Source of the DNA: Bifidobacteriaceae bacterium
GTDB lineage: Bacteria > Actinomycetota > Actinomycetes > Actinomycetales > WQXJ01
Reading direction: 5' to 3'
DNA length: 38,334 nucleotides
Assembly: GCA_031266115.1 (NCBI GenBank)
Contig: JAISBQ010000025.1
Location: 1 to 38,334 of the forward strand
The position numbers and the translations under genes were made by a program. The notes beneath the pieces were generated by a model. That model saw nothing but the letters and a program-made list of their open reading frames with translations. It did no database searches and had not been told where the DNA came from. Shown here piece after piece: positions 1 through 10,500 of this stretch. How positions within the stretch are numbered: the stretch's first letter is position 1; each line of letters opens with the position of its first letter.

Positions 1-520
1 GCCCATCGACGCGGGAAGTACGTCCAAGGTCTTTGCCGATCACCAGCACGCCAGCGGCCTCGAGCCATTCGACGACAGACGCGATGGGGCCCAATGGTAT
101 CCGCCACTGCGCGCGCAGCATCCGGGCGGCATCAGCAGGTTCGTCATCGAACGGATCGAACGCTGGGAGGGACAAGTCAGCACGAATAAGGACATCGTCG
201 CGGAGTCGTTCCGCATGCCACCTGGCAACGTTGAGTTCGGCCTCAAGGCGCCGCCATTGCGTCGCGGGTGCCGTGGCCTTACGACGCATGTGCGCTCCTA
301 CAGCGATCCCACCCGAGATTCGCTCGGCGCGCTCAAGGAGGGAGGGATGGATACCGAGAGCCGCCGCCAACGTCTCGACTGTGCTTTCATCGGGCGTGCG
401 CAAGTCATGCTCGTATCGTGACAACGCCCCCTGCGCGACACCCGCTGCGCTCGCCAGGTCCGCCTGGGTCATCCCTTTGGCCACCCGAGCGGTCTGCAAC
501 ACTTCACCGATACGGCCCAC
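1..520 (-). CDS. XRE-family HTH protein, probable ImmA/IrrE-type metallopeptidase (3' end outside window)
   Basis: The reading frame opens at a GTG at 520 and stays open to the window edge (173 codons seen). Residues 1-55 form an XRE helix-turn-helix: GRIGEVLQTARVAKGMTQ, then DLASAAGVAQGALSRYEHD. Residues about 130-165 (AARMLRAQWRIPLGPI, then VVEWLEAAGVLVI) match the linker that precedes the HExxH zinc peptidase domain in XRE-ImmA/IrrE (DUF955) proteins. The HExxH itself would lie outside the window, so protease activity is inferred from family architecture. The GTG follows the upstream stop codon by 2 nt and has GGAGAGGAG as ribosome site, so it is translated in one operon with the gene at 523-1143. 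Such proteins usually repress, or cleave repressors of, mobile elements or stress genes. An XRE regulator without a peptidase is the alternative. Confidence 0.8.
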   Translation of the reverse strand, partial: MGRIGEVLQTARVAKGMTQADLASAAGVAQGALSRYEHDLRTPDESTVETLAAALGIHPSLLERAERISGGIAVGAHMRRKATAPATQWRRLEAELNVARWHAERLRDDVLIRADLSLPAFDPFDDEPADAARMLRAQWRIPLGPIASVVEWLEAAGVLVIGKDLGRTSRVDG

Positions 521-522
521 GC

Positions 523-1143
523 CTACTCCTCTCCTGAAGCAGGCTGCACTGCGCGCTGCGCATCCAGCAAGTCAACCGCCGGAAGCGTCGGGGAAATCGG
601 TGTGAACGTCAAGACAGAACCACGTACAGCAGACCGTTGAATTTCGACAGCCCAGATGGGATTGTTCTTTCCCCTGCGGTAGCTGACCACCGAGACACCG
701 ACACTGCGCGCGTCGCGGTCCCATCGGTATCCGAGTGCGAGTCGGATCACGTCGAGCTCGTCGAACTCGGAGGGCTCGTCGCCCCAGAACTGTCTGTCCG
801 AAACGGTCGGATATGAGCTGATCAGATCGTTCTCGTTGTGCCGTTTGACTCGGCATTGATACATCCGCCCATCGGCGCCTAGGGCCGTGATGACGTAGTT
901 CGGCTCCCGGTCAACGATGCTGACTCCGCCGAGCCCGTCGAGTCGTTGGCTCAGATGCGACCGGAGTCGGGCATGGATCCAGCCCGCCGTGTCGCGTTCG
1001 TACATCGGAGCTGTCCAGTCAGGGTGCTCAGCCGTGTGTTGTCTCCAGTCCAAGGCAGCCGCCTCGACGGCATCAAACAGCGCCTGTAGTAGCTGGTCAG
1101 GCAGGTCATTCAGGATATCATCGGCATCCATGGCGGAAAACAT
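523..1143 (-). CDS. Conserved-looking hypothetical protein, operon partner of the XRE/ImmA-like gene
   Basis: A 206-residue acidic soluble protein that I do not recognise. The start at 1143 (MFSAMDADDIL) is chosen over the longer frame from 1212 because a TATATT box sits 7 nt upstream and the extra N-terminus looks like non-coding DNA. ATG 1131 is a second possible start. The N-terminal half is a helical acidic region (LPDQLLQALFDAVEAAALDW). A middle part mentions tryptophans and charged residues (RQFWGDEPSEFDELDVIRLA), and the C-terminal part alternates in a beta-like pattern (GVSVVSYRRGKNNPIWAVEI). There is no signal peptide or membrane segment. Its stop lies 2 nt before the XRE/ImmA-like start, so the two products are co-expressed and may be regulator and target. 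No function is proposed. Confidence 0.7.
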   Translation of the reverse strand: MFSAMDADDILNDLPDQLLQALFDAVEAAALDWRQHTAEHPDWTAPMYERDTAGWIHARLRSHLSQRLDGLGGVSIVDREPNYVITALGADGRMYQCRVKRHNENDLISSYPTVSDRQFWGDEPSEFDELDVIRLALGYRWDRDARSVGVSVVSYRRGKNNPIWAVEIQRSAVRGSVLTFTPISPTLPAVDLLDAQRAVQPASGEE

Positions 1144-1150
1144 GCCGCAA

Positions 1151-1156
1151 AATATA
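1151..1156 (-). promoter_or_regulatory. Candidate -10 box (TATATT), leaderless-type start
   Basis: TATATT on the minus strand is separated by 7 nt from ATG 1143, and no Shine-Dalgarno precedes that ATG. This is the arrangement expected for a leaderless transcript, common in Actinobacteria. No convincing -35 is seen. Confidence 0.4.
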
Positions 1157-1254
1157 CCATCATCGGCTAGCGGCAGGTGACCGCGCTGAGCAGACAAGCA
1201 CCCTTCTCGCACGGTAACCCGTCTTGGTGGATCGCGCGGGACGCTCGCCCGTGA

Positions 1255-1572
1255 TCCGTTGCGGGTCCGTCGGCGGTCCGATCGACCGTCGAGGGGTCGG
1301 CCGCCATCGTGGAGTCTGTGTCGTTCGCGGTGCTCGTTGAGAACGTCGGGCCTTTCAGCGGTGGCACCGGAGCGGTGCTCGCGGCCACGCCGGAGGCCCT
1401 CGCCCCATCGCTGTTCGGGTACGGCGAGGAGTGGTTCGGCATCGGCGCCTGCGTTCAGAACATGTGGTTGGCGGCCATCTCATTCGGGATGAAAGGCGCC
1501 TACCTGGCCGACGTGACCATCGCGGAAGCCGAATGGCGATCCATCCTCGGGAGACCCGACAGGTTGGCATGA
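1255..1572 (+). pseudogene. C-terminal remnant of a nitroreductase-family protein
   Basis: The frame is open from after a TGA at 1252 to a stop at 1572 (105 codons); only GTG 1309 could start it. The sequence GYGEEWFGIGACVQNMWLAA followed by ISFGMKGAYL is the conserved C-terminal helix region of FMN-dependent nitroreductases (typical pattern: IGxxxQNLLLAAxxLGLGxxW). Full-length members are about 190-220 residues. Here the N-terminal half with the FMN-binding arginines is missing and no ribosome site is visible at 1309. I read it as a decayed gene. A short functional protein is possible but unlikely. Confidence 0.55.
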
Positions 1573-1663
1573 ACGTGACCTCCGGTCATCGTCGGGATCG
1601 GCATCGCCTGGCCCGGCCGCCCGCGCACACTGAGGTCGCCAGGAACAAGGGCGCCAGTGGTGT

Positions 1664-1714
1664 GTCGGAAACGTACAGAAAACGCGCTAGGACAAAAGTA
1701 TGTACGTTTTCGAC
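1664..1714. repeat. Palindromic repeat, copy 1 (imperfect)
   Basis: Left arm GTCGGAAACGTACAGAA at 1664-1680 pairs imperfectly with TATGTACGTTTTCGAC ending at 1714. It is the same family as the copy at 1800-1850, as both ends read GTCGGAAACGTACA and TGTACGTTTYCGAC. Confidence 0.7.
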
Positions 1715-1799
1715 CGTCTGCAGCACTCGCGAGCTGGACACACCTGAGCGTTCGCCCAGTTCAGACAGCTGCCACAGGATCGAGGGCGATGAGCCGCGT

Positions 1800-1850
1800 G
1801 TCGGAAACGTACAGAAGTTTCATCGGGGCAAACTTCTGTACGTTTCCGAC
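1800..1850. repeat. Palindromic repeat, copy 2 (perfect 21-bp arms)
   Basis: Arms at 1800-1820 and 1830-1850 are perfect reverse complements over 21 bases, around the 9-base loop CATCGGGGC. The outer part of each arm carries GTCGGAAACGTACAGAAG. It could form a long hairpin in RNA or a cruciform in DNA. No open reading frame needs it. It may be a REP-like element, a bidirectional terminator or a protein-binding site. Confidence 0.8.
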
Positions 1851-2120
1851 CATCTGCGCCATCCTGACCGGGCTCAATCCCAGGGCCAGGCGGCACATGA
1901 CACGACAGCTCGGACGCCGTCACCACGATCGGGTATCACACAACCACCCCGGCTATCGAGTCTCAGGTTCGAGGGGCGAAAGTGCCGATCTGGGTCCTCA
2001 CACTGGCAACTCGGCCGTCCATGGGGCTGCCGTCGTCGTCGCCGTCGGCCGAGCCAGTGAAGTCGTGATGGCCGCCCTCATCGCGGCCGTCGCCGCCGCG
2101 GCCCACGGACGATGACGTCA

Positions 2121-2335
2121 TCGAGATTGTCGAATGCCCGGTCCCGTGACTCCAGTGAGAAATCGGGATTGTCGAATACCAGACTTCGGTGGTCCCCCAG
2201 ACCCGATGTCGGGCATCGGAGAGCGTTATTAGAAATTCCCGATTGCCTTCGCGTTGTCGCTGGTCAGAGTGTCGGTCGGGCAGTACTCGACCGAGTTTCC
2301 AATAAGCCTCGGAGTCTGGTATACGACAATCTCGA
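2121..2335. repeat. Inverted-repeat-bounded segment, MITE-like
   Basis: TCGAGATTGTCG at 2121-2132 is the exact reverse complement of CGACAATCTCGA ending at 2335. An inner pair, GATTGTCGAATACCAGAC at 2167-2184 and GTCTGGTATACGACAATC at 2314-2331, matches at 17 of 18 positions. No protein is encoded. The two left-end motifs share GATTGTCGAAT and so are direct repeats of each other. The layout resembles a small non-autonomous element, but no target-site duplication was identified. Confidence 0.5.
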
Positions 2336-2467
2336 CGCACTCCCACGCCAGCCCGTGCGCCCACGGACCTGCCAGTTCGGCCTACACCGCACGCGGCCTG
2401 CCGTGCCACGTCCACCCAGCCCACCGTCTCCCCGGGCACCACCGTCCCCCCGGACTTGCCCGGCGCG

Positions 2468-2479
2468 CCGGGCGCCCGG
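2468..2479. promoter_or_regulatory. GC palindrome and possible -10 upstream of the acetyltransferase gene
   Basis: CCGGGCGCCCGG is a perfect 12-base palindrome, followed at 2487-2492 by TAGGAT, a possible -10 hexamer about 60 nt before the ATG at 2552. An operator role is only a suggestion from position. Confidence 0.25.
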
Positions 2480-2551
2480 CCTGCCCTAGGATCGGCGGTG
2501 GCTTTCGACGGTGACCTGGGCCGGAGCCTGACAACGACAGGGGGCACGATC

Positions 2552-3835
2552 ATGAGTTTCATGGAAGAGACGCAAGCGGCTATCGCGCCGGCACGCCTGG
2601 TTCGGGGCGACGAGACGTGGGCCCAGGTGATGAACGATGTCGCTGAGTGGGCTTTCGGGGGGCGTCCACACGATCCCCGTATGCCCCCAACGTGGGGGGT
2701 CGACTTCTCGCGGGTGTACGGAGTCGAGGTCGACGAACCGGGAGGCCCGGTATTGGCGGCGGTGTCCTCGGCGTGGAGCTTCGACATCCCCGTGCCGGGC
2801 GGACGGGTCCCCGCCGGGGGTCTGACCTGGGTGTCGGTCCGTCCGGGGTACAGGCGGCGCGGGTTCCTGCGCGCGATGATCGCCGCCCACTTCCAGGACT
2901 GCGCCGAGCGCGGCGAACCCATGTCCATGCTGTGCGCCGCCGAACTGCCGCTCTATGGACGTTTCGGCTACGGCGTGGCGAGCCAATCGGTCTCGGTGCG
3001 GATCCCGAGTGGGGCCGCTCTGCGACCGATACCCGCCGCCGATGCCGTTCACGTCCACTTCGACACGGCCACCTTCGCCGACCACGACGCACTCGTCCAA
3101 GACGTGCGCAAGCAAGCGGGGCGTTCGCGGGCGGCCCGGCCGGGATGGACCGAACTGGTCACCATCGGCGCACGTGAGCAGCGACTCACCAACACCGACA
3201 CTCATCTGCGGGAAACCGAGCGTTTGCGCGTCGCCGTGGCACGGCGCGATGGACGGCCAACCGGCTTCGCCCTGTTCCGGCGGGACGGCAAGGTCCAGGC
3301 CAACATGACTGAGTCCGTGACTGCGGTCGAGGAGTTCGTGGCCACCGACCCCGCCAGCGCCCACGCCCTGTGGCAATCCCTGATCGGGATGGACCTGACG
3401 GCGGCGGTCACCGTGGACAACGAACCCCTCGACGGATGGCTGTTCTCCCTACTTCTCAACTGGCGCGCAGCCAAGCCGCTGGTGTGCGATGCCATCCACA
3501 CCCGTCTCATCGACCTTCCCGCCGCCCTCGCGGCGAGGCGCTACGCGGCCCCCGTTGACCTGGTGTTAGAGGTCACCGACCCCCTACTTCCCACCAACAC
3601 CGGCACATGGCGGCTGCACGGCAACCGAGACCACGCCGAGGTGACCGCAGCCCCGGGGGCTAGGCCCGACATCGTCGGCGATATCGCGGCGTTCAGCGCG
3701 GCCTACCTGGGCGGCACGGGGCTGGCAGTCCTTGAGGACGCGGGACAAATCCGCGAAACTACACCAGACGCCCTGGAACTGCTCGACACGGCCCTGCACT
3801 CCTACCGCGCACCCGCACTCGCAACCGACTTCTGA
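2552..3835 (+). CDS. Eis-like GNAT N-acetyltransferase
   Basis: This 427-residue protein matches the Eis family, which transfers acetyl groups from acetyl-CoA to amines, in mycobacteria including aminoglycosides. Residues about 12-150 form the first GNAT domain with the acetyl-CoA loop VSVRPGYRRRGFL (94-106) and the family hallmark YGRFGYG (135-141). A second GNAT-like domain follows, and the last ~110 residues look like the SCP2-type C-terminal domain. Eis enzymes use a tyrosine and the C-terminal carboxylate in catalysis; here Y135 lies in the hallmark motif and the protein ends in ...ATDF, consistent with that. ATG 2552 is preferred over an upstream in-frame start at 2456 because AGGGGGC precedes it by about 8 nt. 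The natural substrate is unknown; peptide or polyamine substrates are alternatives. It appears monocistronic. Confidence 0.85.
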   Translation: MSFMEETQAAIAPARLVRGDETWAQVMNDVAEWAFGGRPHDPRMPPTWGVDFSRVYGVEVDEPGGPVLAAVSSAWSFDIPVPGGRVPAGGLTWVSVRPGYRRRGFLRAMIAAHFQDCAERGEPMSMLCAAELPLYGRFGYGVASQSVSVRIPSGAALRPIPAADAVHVHFDTATFADHDALVQDVRKQAGRSRAARPGWTELVTIGAREQRLTNTDTHLRETERLRVAVARRDGRPTGFALFRRDGKVQANMTESVTAVEEFVATDPASAHALWQSLIGMDLTAAVTVDNEPLDGWLFSLLLNWRAAKPLVCDAIHTRLIDLPAALAARRYAAPVDLVLEVTDPLLPTNTGTWRLHGNRDHAEVTAAPGARPDIVGDIAAFSAAYLGGTGLAVLEDAGQIRETTPDALELLDTALHSYRAPALATDF

Positions 3836-3903
3836 GGGCCGAGCAGTTGGTGATCGCGATCAAGGGCGACAATGGCTGGATGAACCGGCCCACTTCGGCG
3901 GCG

Positions 3904-4287
3904 TCACCGGAGGCGACCCCTCGCGCGGCGGCGGTTGGCGTCAATCACACCGCGCAAGACTTCGAATATCTCTGGCCGGCGGTGGATCTCATCTAGGAGC
4001 ACCAACGTGGGTGTCGACTCTTGCGAGTCTCAACACGTCAATCGGCTCACAGACAAGCGTGAACGCTTGACGTTCGCCGGGGTCGTGTCTACCTGTGCGG
4101 TAAGAAGCGTCTCGGCATCTTCCAGGCGGCGCTGGCCCGCAGGCCGCTCCAGGTCGAGGTAGACCACACCGGCCTCCCACTGGTTCGCGATGTCCCGTGC
4201 CACCATGGTCTTCCCGATCTGCCGAGGACCGAGCAGCGCGACCGCCGCCGCGTGCCTCAACCGCGCCGTCAAGTCCGCGCGCAACAC
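3904..4287 (-). pseudogene. Broken AAA ATPase of the DUF4143 family
   Basis: From a GTG at 4287 the frame reads RADLTARLRHAAAVALLGPR, then QIGKTMVARDIANQWEAG, so the Walker A motif GPRQIGKT is intact, followed by VVYLDLERP. After about 85 codons the frame ends at 4030. A different frame then resumes with TPTLVLLDEIHRRPEIFEVL, carrying the Walker B LLDE and the motif typical of DUF4143 ATPases, and stops at 3904. The intact family is about 380-420 residues, with a DUF4143 domain that is absent here. A frameshift near 4030 and a 3' truncation make it non-functional. These ATPases are usually accessory genes that move between genomes. Confidence 0.75.
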
Positions 4288-4419
4288 ACCCGTGGAATCA
4301 CGTGCAGATCTTGCGGCCCGCGTTAGATGCGTAGGCTCCCGCGCCTCGCCGTGTGGTCCGCCGCGAGGCGGTGACTCCGGGAGATCCGTCTGCCTGAACC
4401 TGGTGGCGCCCAAGGTCGC

Positions 4420-4476
4420 CGAGTTTCACGTTTCAGGCCCGAAACCGCCCCTGGGAGCCCGGAAAGGTGAAACTCG
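4420..4476. terminator. Inverted repeat downstream of the giant surface-protein gene
   Basis: CGAGTTTCACGTTTC (4420-4434) and GAAAGGTGAAACTCG (4462-4476) pair at 14 of 15 positions around a 27-base loop. It lies about 37 nt past the stop of the gene ending at 4513, in the right place for a terminator, but without a T tract. A dispersed repeat is the alternative. Confidence 0.45.
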
Positions 4477-4512
4477 ACGGGTTGGTGAGACGTCGGGGCC
4501 GGGGCCCTGGCC

Positions 4513-7500
4513 TCACCCGTCCTGGCGCCGGCGCCGTCCCGCCACCAGGATGAGAACAAACCCCGCACCGAGAACTGCCATGGTCCACCACATCAGGGCG
4601 GCGCCAAGCGCGCTGATGCCGGTCTTGGCGAGCGGCGCCGGCGACGGTTGCACCTGCGGCACCTCCGGCACCGGCTCGGCTTCAGGAGCCACCACCGGTT
4701 GCGCGACCACGGTGAACGCCGGACTGACGGCTTCACCCGAGAAGCCGCCCACGGCGTGGAACGTGTGAACGCCGAGTTCGGCGTCCAGTGGAACCGTCCA
4801 GGCGTACGTGGCAGCGCCGTTCGGATCGCCCACCACCGCGCCCAGCGACACCGGGATGGAGTGAACGGTGCCCGTCGACTGTTCTGCCGGCTGCAGGTTG
4901 ATCACGGTGAAGCTCACCGTCTCACCCACCGTCACGATCTCCCGATCCGCTGCGGTCGCGATCAAGCCAATCCGCAGGCTGAACGCCACCGAGACGTTGC
5001 CCGCGGCGTCGGTCAGCGTGATGGTGACGATGTCGCCCACCGTGACCATGGTGGGCAGGGTGACCGACCACGATCCGGCGGCATTCACGGTGCCTGTCGC
5101 CAGCTCGATCCCGTTCGCGGACACCACCCTGACGCTCGCACCGGGTTCCCCGCTGCCGGACAGAGTTCCGCCGCCAGTGGGGGTGGGCACAGGCCGATCG
5201 GGCGCCAGGCGGTCCAGGACCAGCGCGGCGTTCGGCGAGGTCTTGACCTGGGCGCGGTTGAACTGCGTCTCATGAATGACCTGCAACTCATGACCGTGGA
5301 CCGGCGCATAGCCGGGCGGCGGCGTGACGGACCAACGGCCGTCCGTGTCCACCACGGTCCGCGCTTCGGCTCCACCCGGGAACGTGACCACCACGGTGTA
5401 TCCGGGGATCCCGTGGCCCACGATCACGCCACCGTTGGACGGGTCCACGCTGGGCACGGGCAGACGCGATTGATCCGCCACCACGATGGTCTGCCGGGAG
5501 GTGTTTCCCGCCGGATCGACGGCCACGGATTCGAGTTCCTCGCCATCGTCCACGTGGCGGTCCGGCTCACACGACCACGATCCATCGTCGCGGTCCGCGT
5601 CCGCCTCGCACACCACCACGCCATCCGCATCCCTGACCACCACGTGAGAGCCGGGCTCGGCATCGCCATAGACGATGGACCCATCGCTCGGATCCACGTC
5701 CGGGGGCTCGGGCGCGGCCGAATCGACAACGACGCGGGTTGGTTCCGAGGAGTTGTCAGCCGGATCGACCACGATCACCTCGATCGGGGTCCCGTCGCCG
5801 GGACGCGGGGTCAGCGGTCCGCAGCGGAAGGTGCCATCGGCGTCCACCTCGGTCTCGCACAGGACGGTGCCATCGTCGGGATTGATCACCACGACCGTGT
5901 CGCCCGGATCGCCGCCCTCGCCGGTGAGATCGGTTCCGTCAGTGGGGTTGACCACGGGTGGCAGAGGCGGCACCGCATCAACCTGCACGGTGGCAGGCGC
6001 CGAGACGAAGCCGTGCGACTCGGTGGCCGTGACCGTCAAGAGCGCCTCGTGCGGTTGAGAGGGGCTCAGCGGCGTGCAGCGGAACGTCCCCAGGACGGTG
6101 GTCTCGGTCTGGCAGATCTCCGCATGCGATGGGGAGTACACGGTGACGGTGGTACCGGGCGCCGCGGTCCCCACCACGGTGGTCGCGTTGGCGTACCGGG
6201 GCATCGGAGCTGCCGGTGTCGCGATGAACTCGATCACCTGGGTGCGTGGGGCCGGCCCCGCAGAGGTGGTCCCGTTGACGGTGAAGCTGACCGTGGCGCT
6301 CCCCGCGGACGATGACGTCGCATCGGCCGTGTAGGTGCCGTCACCGTGATCGGTGATCGAGCCAACGGTGCCGACGGTCGTGAGCAGGGTCACCTGATCG
6401 CCGCCGTGGCCGAGCAGGTTGCCGTAGGCGTCGGCCAGGGTGACTGTGAGCCGGGCCGCATCCGTGCCGTTTGCCTCGACGAATTCCCGCGAGGATGCCA
6501 ACGTCGAGGTCTGCACGCTGGGTTCGCCCGGCTCCATGGTCGCGGTGGCTGGGCTCCCCGTCACGGCGGTGGGTACGCCATCGTCCACCACCGTCGCAGT
6601 CACGATGTAGTCCCCGGCGACGGTCCCGCTGAACTCGACAAACGCGATCCCATTCGTGCCGGTGGCCGGCGTGGTGAAATACCGGATGGTCCCGTCGGGA
6701 CCTGTCACGGTCACACTCGCGACCACGCCGGGCTTGTCGTTCCGGTCGCCGTCGCGGACATGCACCTGGGCGCGGTGGACATCGGTCCCGTTCGCGATCA
6801 CGGGCTGGGGGGCCAGCTCGGTGGGAATGGTCAACTCGGACTGCGAGGCGGACGTTCCGCCGGCGACGAAGGTAACGGTGAGTTGCCCGCTCGCGGTCAC
6901 TTCTTCGCCATCAATCGACGCGTGAACGGTGTAGGTTCCCGCTTCCGCGGTGGTCAGTGCGACACGGGCCTCGCCACCTGCTCCCGATACTGCGGCTCCG
7001 CCATCGGCGATGGCGATCTCAGGCACGGTCCAGAACCTCACCGAGGTTCCCTCCACCAGGTTGCGGTTCGCATCCCTGACGGTGACGGTGGCGTAATGGT
7101 TCGACCCCACCACGACTTCTCCCGATGTCACCGTCAGGACCGACTCTCTGGTGTCCGGCGGTCCGGCAATGAACACCGCGAGGTTGTTGCTGGCGCCGTG
7201 GCCGATGGTTTGGGGAGTCCCGGTCGGCGGGGTGTAGGTGACGTCCACGATGTAGGTGCCGGAGACCTCGGCCGTCAGATCGACGAGGTATTCGCCCGGG
7301 GTTGTGCCGGGCACGGCCGGCGTGGGCACCGCGTCATCGCTGCCGTTCACCGCGCGGACGGTGATGGTGCCGGGCAGGGGTGAGACCGGGTTGCCGTATT
7401 CGTCGTCGAGGGTGATGGTGACGGTCTGGGTCTGGGTGCCATCGGCGATGACGTCCGGACGCTGGGAGACCGCGAAGGCCGACTCACCCGGATCCACATC

Positions 7501-10500
7501 CCTCGGGCGGAACGTGATATCGACCGGAGACCCGGTGATGTCCGCCGTGGAGGATCCGAGGGCCGCGTGGAGGCGGTAGGTCCCGATCTGTGTGGTACTG
7601 ATCTCCTGCACCGCGGTACCCAAGTCACCGGTCGTGATCCACCACTCGCCGCCGCCTGGCATCGACGGGTCGGTCCACAGGTGGATGTCGGCACCCGCCT
7701 TCAGGTTGGAATCGGCGTCGCGCGCCGTCACGGTGGCGACGGCCCGCCCGCCCGCCACCAGGTCGGTCTCGCTGACCTCCAGGGTGGAGGTGCCGGGATG
7801 GGGTGGGCCCGGCACAAAGACCGCGAGGATGTTCCCCGCGGCGGGGACGTCATCCGGCGACGAGGTGCCGCTGGTCAGCGTCACCGTGACGGTGAAGGTG
7901 CCCGCCACGGTCGAGGTGATGGCCGCCTCATAGACCCCAGGAGTGGATGTCTCACCGAAGTCCGCGACCGTCGCTTCGACCGATGGTGTCGCCGCCAGCC
8001 TCGCCTCACCAGTCAGGTCCGCGTCGCGCCCGGAGATCGGATTGTTCCAGGCATCGCCCAACACCACGGTCACGGTTTGCTTGTGTGCGGCGGCGCCGTC
8101 GGCCACCACGTCGGGGAACTGCGACACCGAGTACCCCGAATGGTCCGGGTCGTAGCGGTCGGGGGTGAACTCGACCGTGGTCCGCCCCGGCGGATCCAGC
8201 GGCCGCACCGGGGTGGTGTGGTGCACCGTCACGGTCACATCCTTGATCCCGGTCGCATGGGAGGTGATCGGTGCCGTGTAGACGCCGGGGGATCCCTCGA
8301 TGAAGTCCCCGACGGTCGCGTCGCCCTGGGGGTCCCTGCCGCGTGCGAGGGCGGATAGGTCGGCCGCCTGGTCGGTGATCGGGGTGCCGGTCGCCGAGAG
8401 GAGCGTGACAACGAGGGTGTGGGCCTCGATACCGTTCGCCACCTTGGTCCCCGCGGTGAGCGTGTACGTCGACCCGTCGCCGACGTCGGGGGTGATGAAG
8501 GTCTGGCGCACAACCACCGGGTCCGCAGAATGGCCGTCGGTGAGGGTTTCACCGTTGACCGTGGCCTCGACCGTGGAGGTCCCGGCCTGGAAGGCGGGGG
8601 ACACGATGCGGACGGTGTATTGGCCACCCGAATCGGCGATACCCGACGGTTGCTGCCCGGACGCCAGCGCACCCACGCCGCCAACGGCGACACCCACGGC
8701 GGCGCCGGGGATCGGGTTGGCGTCCCCGTCGCGCACGGTCACGGTAGCCGTGTGGTAGTCCACGCCGTTGGCGAGTCGGGTGCCGTCGGAGCCGGTCAGC
8801 TCGGTCAGGCCATCGCCGAATACCGGATTGCCCGGGGTGAAGGTGATGGCGATCGGCGAGCGGGGAACGTCTTGGGGTGGCGTGCCGTAGGCGGCAAAGA
8901 GCTGGTAATCCCCGGCGCGCGTCGTGGTGATGGCGATCTGCGCCTGACCTGTGCCTTCCCCGGTGGTCACCTCACCGTTGCCGGGCAGCGCGATCGGTGG
9001 GACCGTCCAGAAGGTCACTGTGGTGGGCCGGACGGGGTTGCCGTCATCGTCCAGGAGCGTGGCGGTCGCCGTGATGATCTCGCGCACCCTCACCGAGGTT
9101 CGGTCCACGGCGAGATGCGACAGCCCGCCCGGATTGCCGGGGATGAAATGGGCGATGGCGTTGGCGGTGCCCGAGCGGATCGGCTGCACCTCGGCGCCGG
9201 TGCGCACACCCACCGTCACGGTGAAATCGCCGGCCACCGTCGAGGTGATGTGTGCCGTGTACACGCCGAGGACTGCACTCGGCGTGAAGCCGCTGAGCGT
9301 CGCGACAACCGGCGGATCCGATCCTGCCAGGATCGCCGACGCCTCGATGACCGAGCCCTGCAGGTCGGTAATCGGATTCTCGTCGGCGTCCTGCAGCGTC
9401 ACGGTGACCGTGTGGAAATGAGTCAGGTCGCCATCGGCGATCACGTCGCCTGTCGAGACCGAGAAGAAGGAATCGGGATCGGAGATGGTGCCTGCCACGA
9501 ATTCGACGGTCGTGGTCCCCGGTGGATCGGTCGCGGCGATCGTCTCTCCGGCCCAGGACACATCCACCGTCTTGACACCCCAGACGGTCGAGGTGATCTG
9601 CGCCCGGTAGACGCCGGTGGAGATCTCCGTCCACGGCCCGACGGTGCCGGTGCCGATCCCACCGGTGCCGGTCGGCACAGCCTCGATGTGGTCTTCCTCG
9701 CCGGTCACCAGCGTCCGGTTGGCATCTCGCAACGTGACAGTGACCGCGTGCGCGTCTATGCCGTTGGCCGTTCGGGTGCCCGTGGACAGCTCAAACTCGG
9801 ATTCGCCGGGCTCGACGGTATCGGCAACGAACTCCAAGGCGAGGCGCGTCGCCTGGGGGGCGCCCCCGGTGACAGGGGTATCCGCTGTGCCGGACGGCCT
9901 GCCGAACATGGCCGTGACATAGGCCGTGCCGGCCGTCGACGCCGAGACGATCTTGATGGTGTAGGTGCCGTCCGCCACGGTGACACCCGACAACGACGAA
10001 TCGGGCGTGAGCGACCCGATGCCCGGCTCGAGGGCGAACAGGACGGGCGCCCCAGGGACGGGGTTGCCATGAATGTCGCGCGCGGTCACGGTCGCCTCGT
10101 GGTAGGCCTGGCCACCGGTCTTGCGGGTTTCGGAGTCCGTCCCAGTCAATGTGGTCGTACCCCCGTCGGGATCGAGAGGCTCGAAGACGACGGTGGTGGG
10201 GCTCCCGGTCAACGGACGGGTGACATTCTGCCGGTCCACGAACGAGGCATAGACCTCGTATCCGCGAGCCACGAGGGTGGTGATGTCCACCGACGCGAGC
10301 CCGGCGGTGGACGTCACCTTGCAGGTGGTGATGGCGTCGGAGATCTCCGGGTCGGTGGAGAAGCACACGCGGATGCCCGCCACCGGGTTCTGGTTGGCGT
10401 CCACCAGGCGTGCCGTGGCGACGGCGGTCTCCCCCACGGGCAGTCGGGTCGGGTCGACGGTGAGCGAGGAGTTGCCCGGCAACGGATCGTCGGCATCGAA

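Larger units (their letters stand above)
1573..2551. other. Gene-free stretch with palindromic elements
   Basis: No frame here has a recognisable protein or a well-placed ribosome site. The interval holds two copies of a palindromic element (1664-1714 and 1800-1850), an inverted-repeat-bounded segment (2121-2335), and the upstream region of the acetyltransferase gene. The rest shows nothing I can name. Confidence 0.6.
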
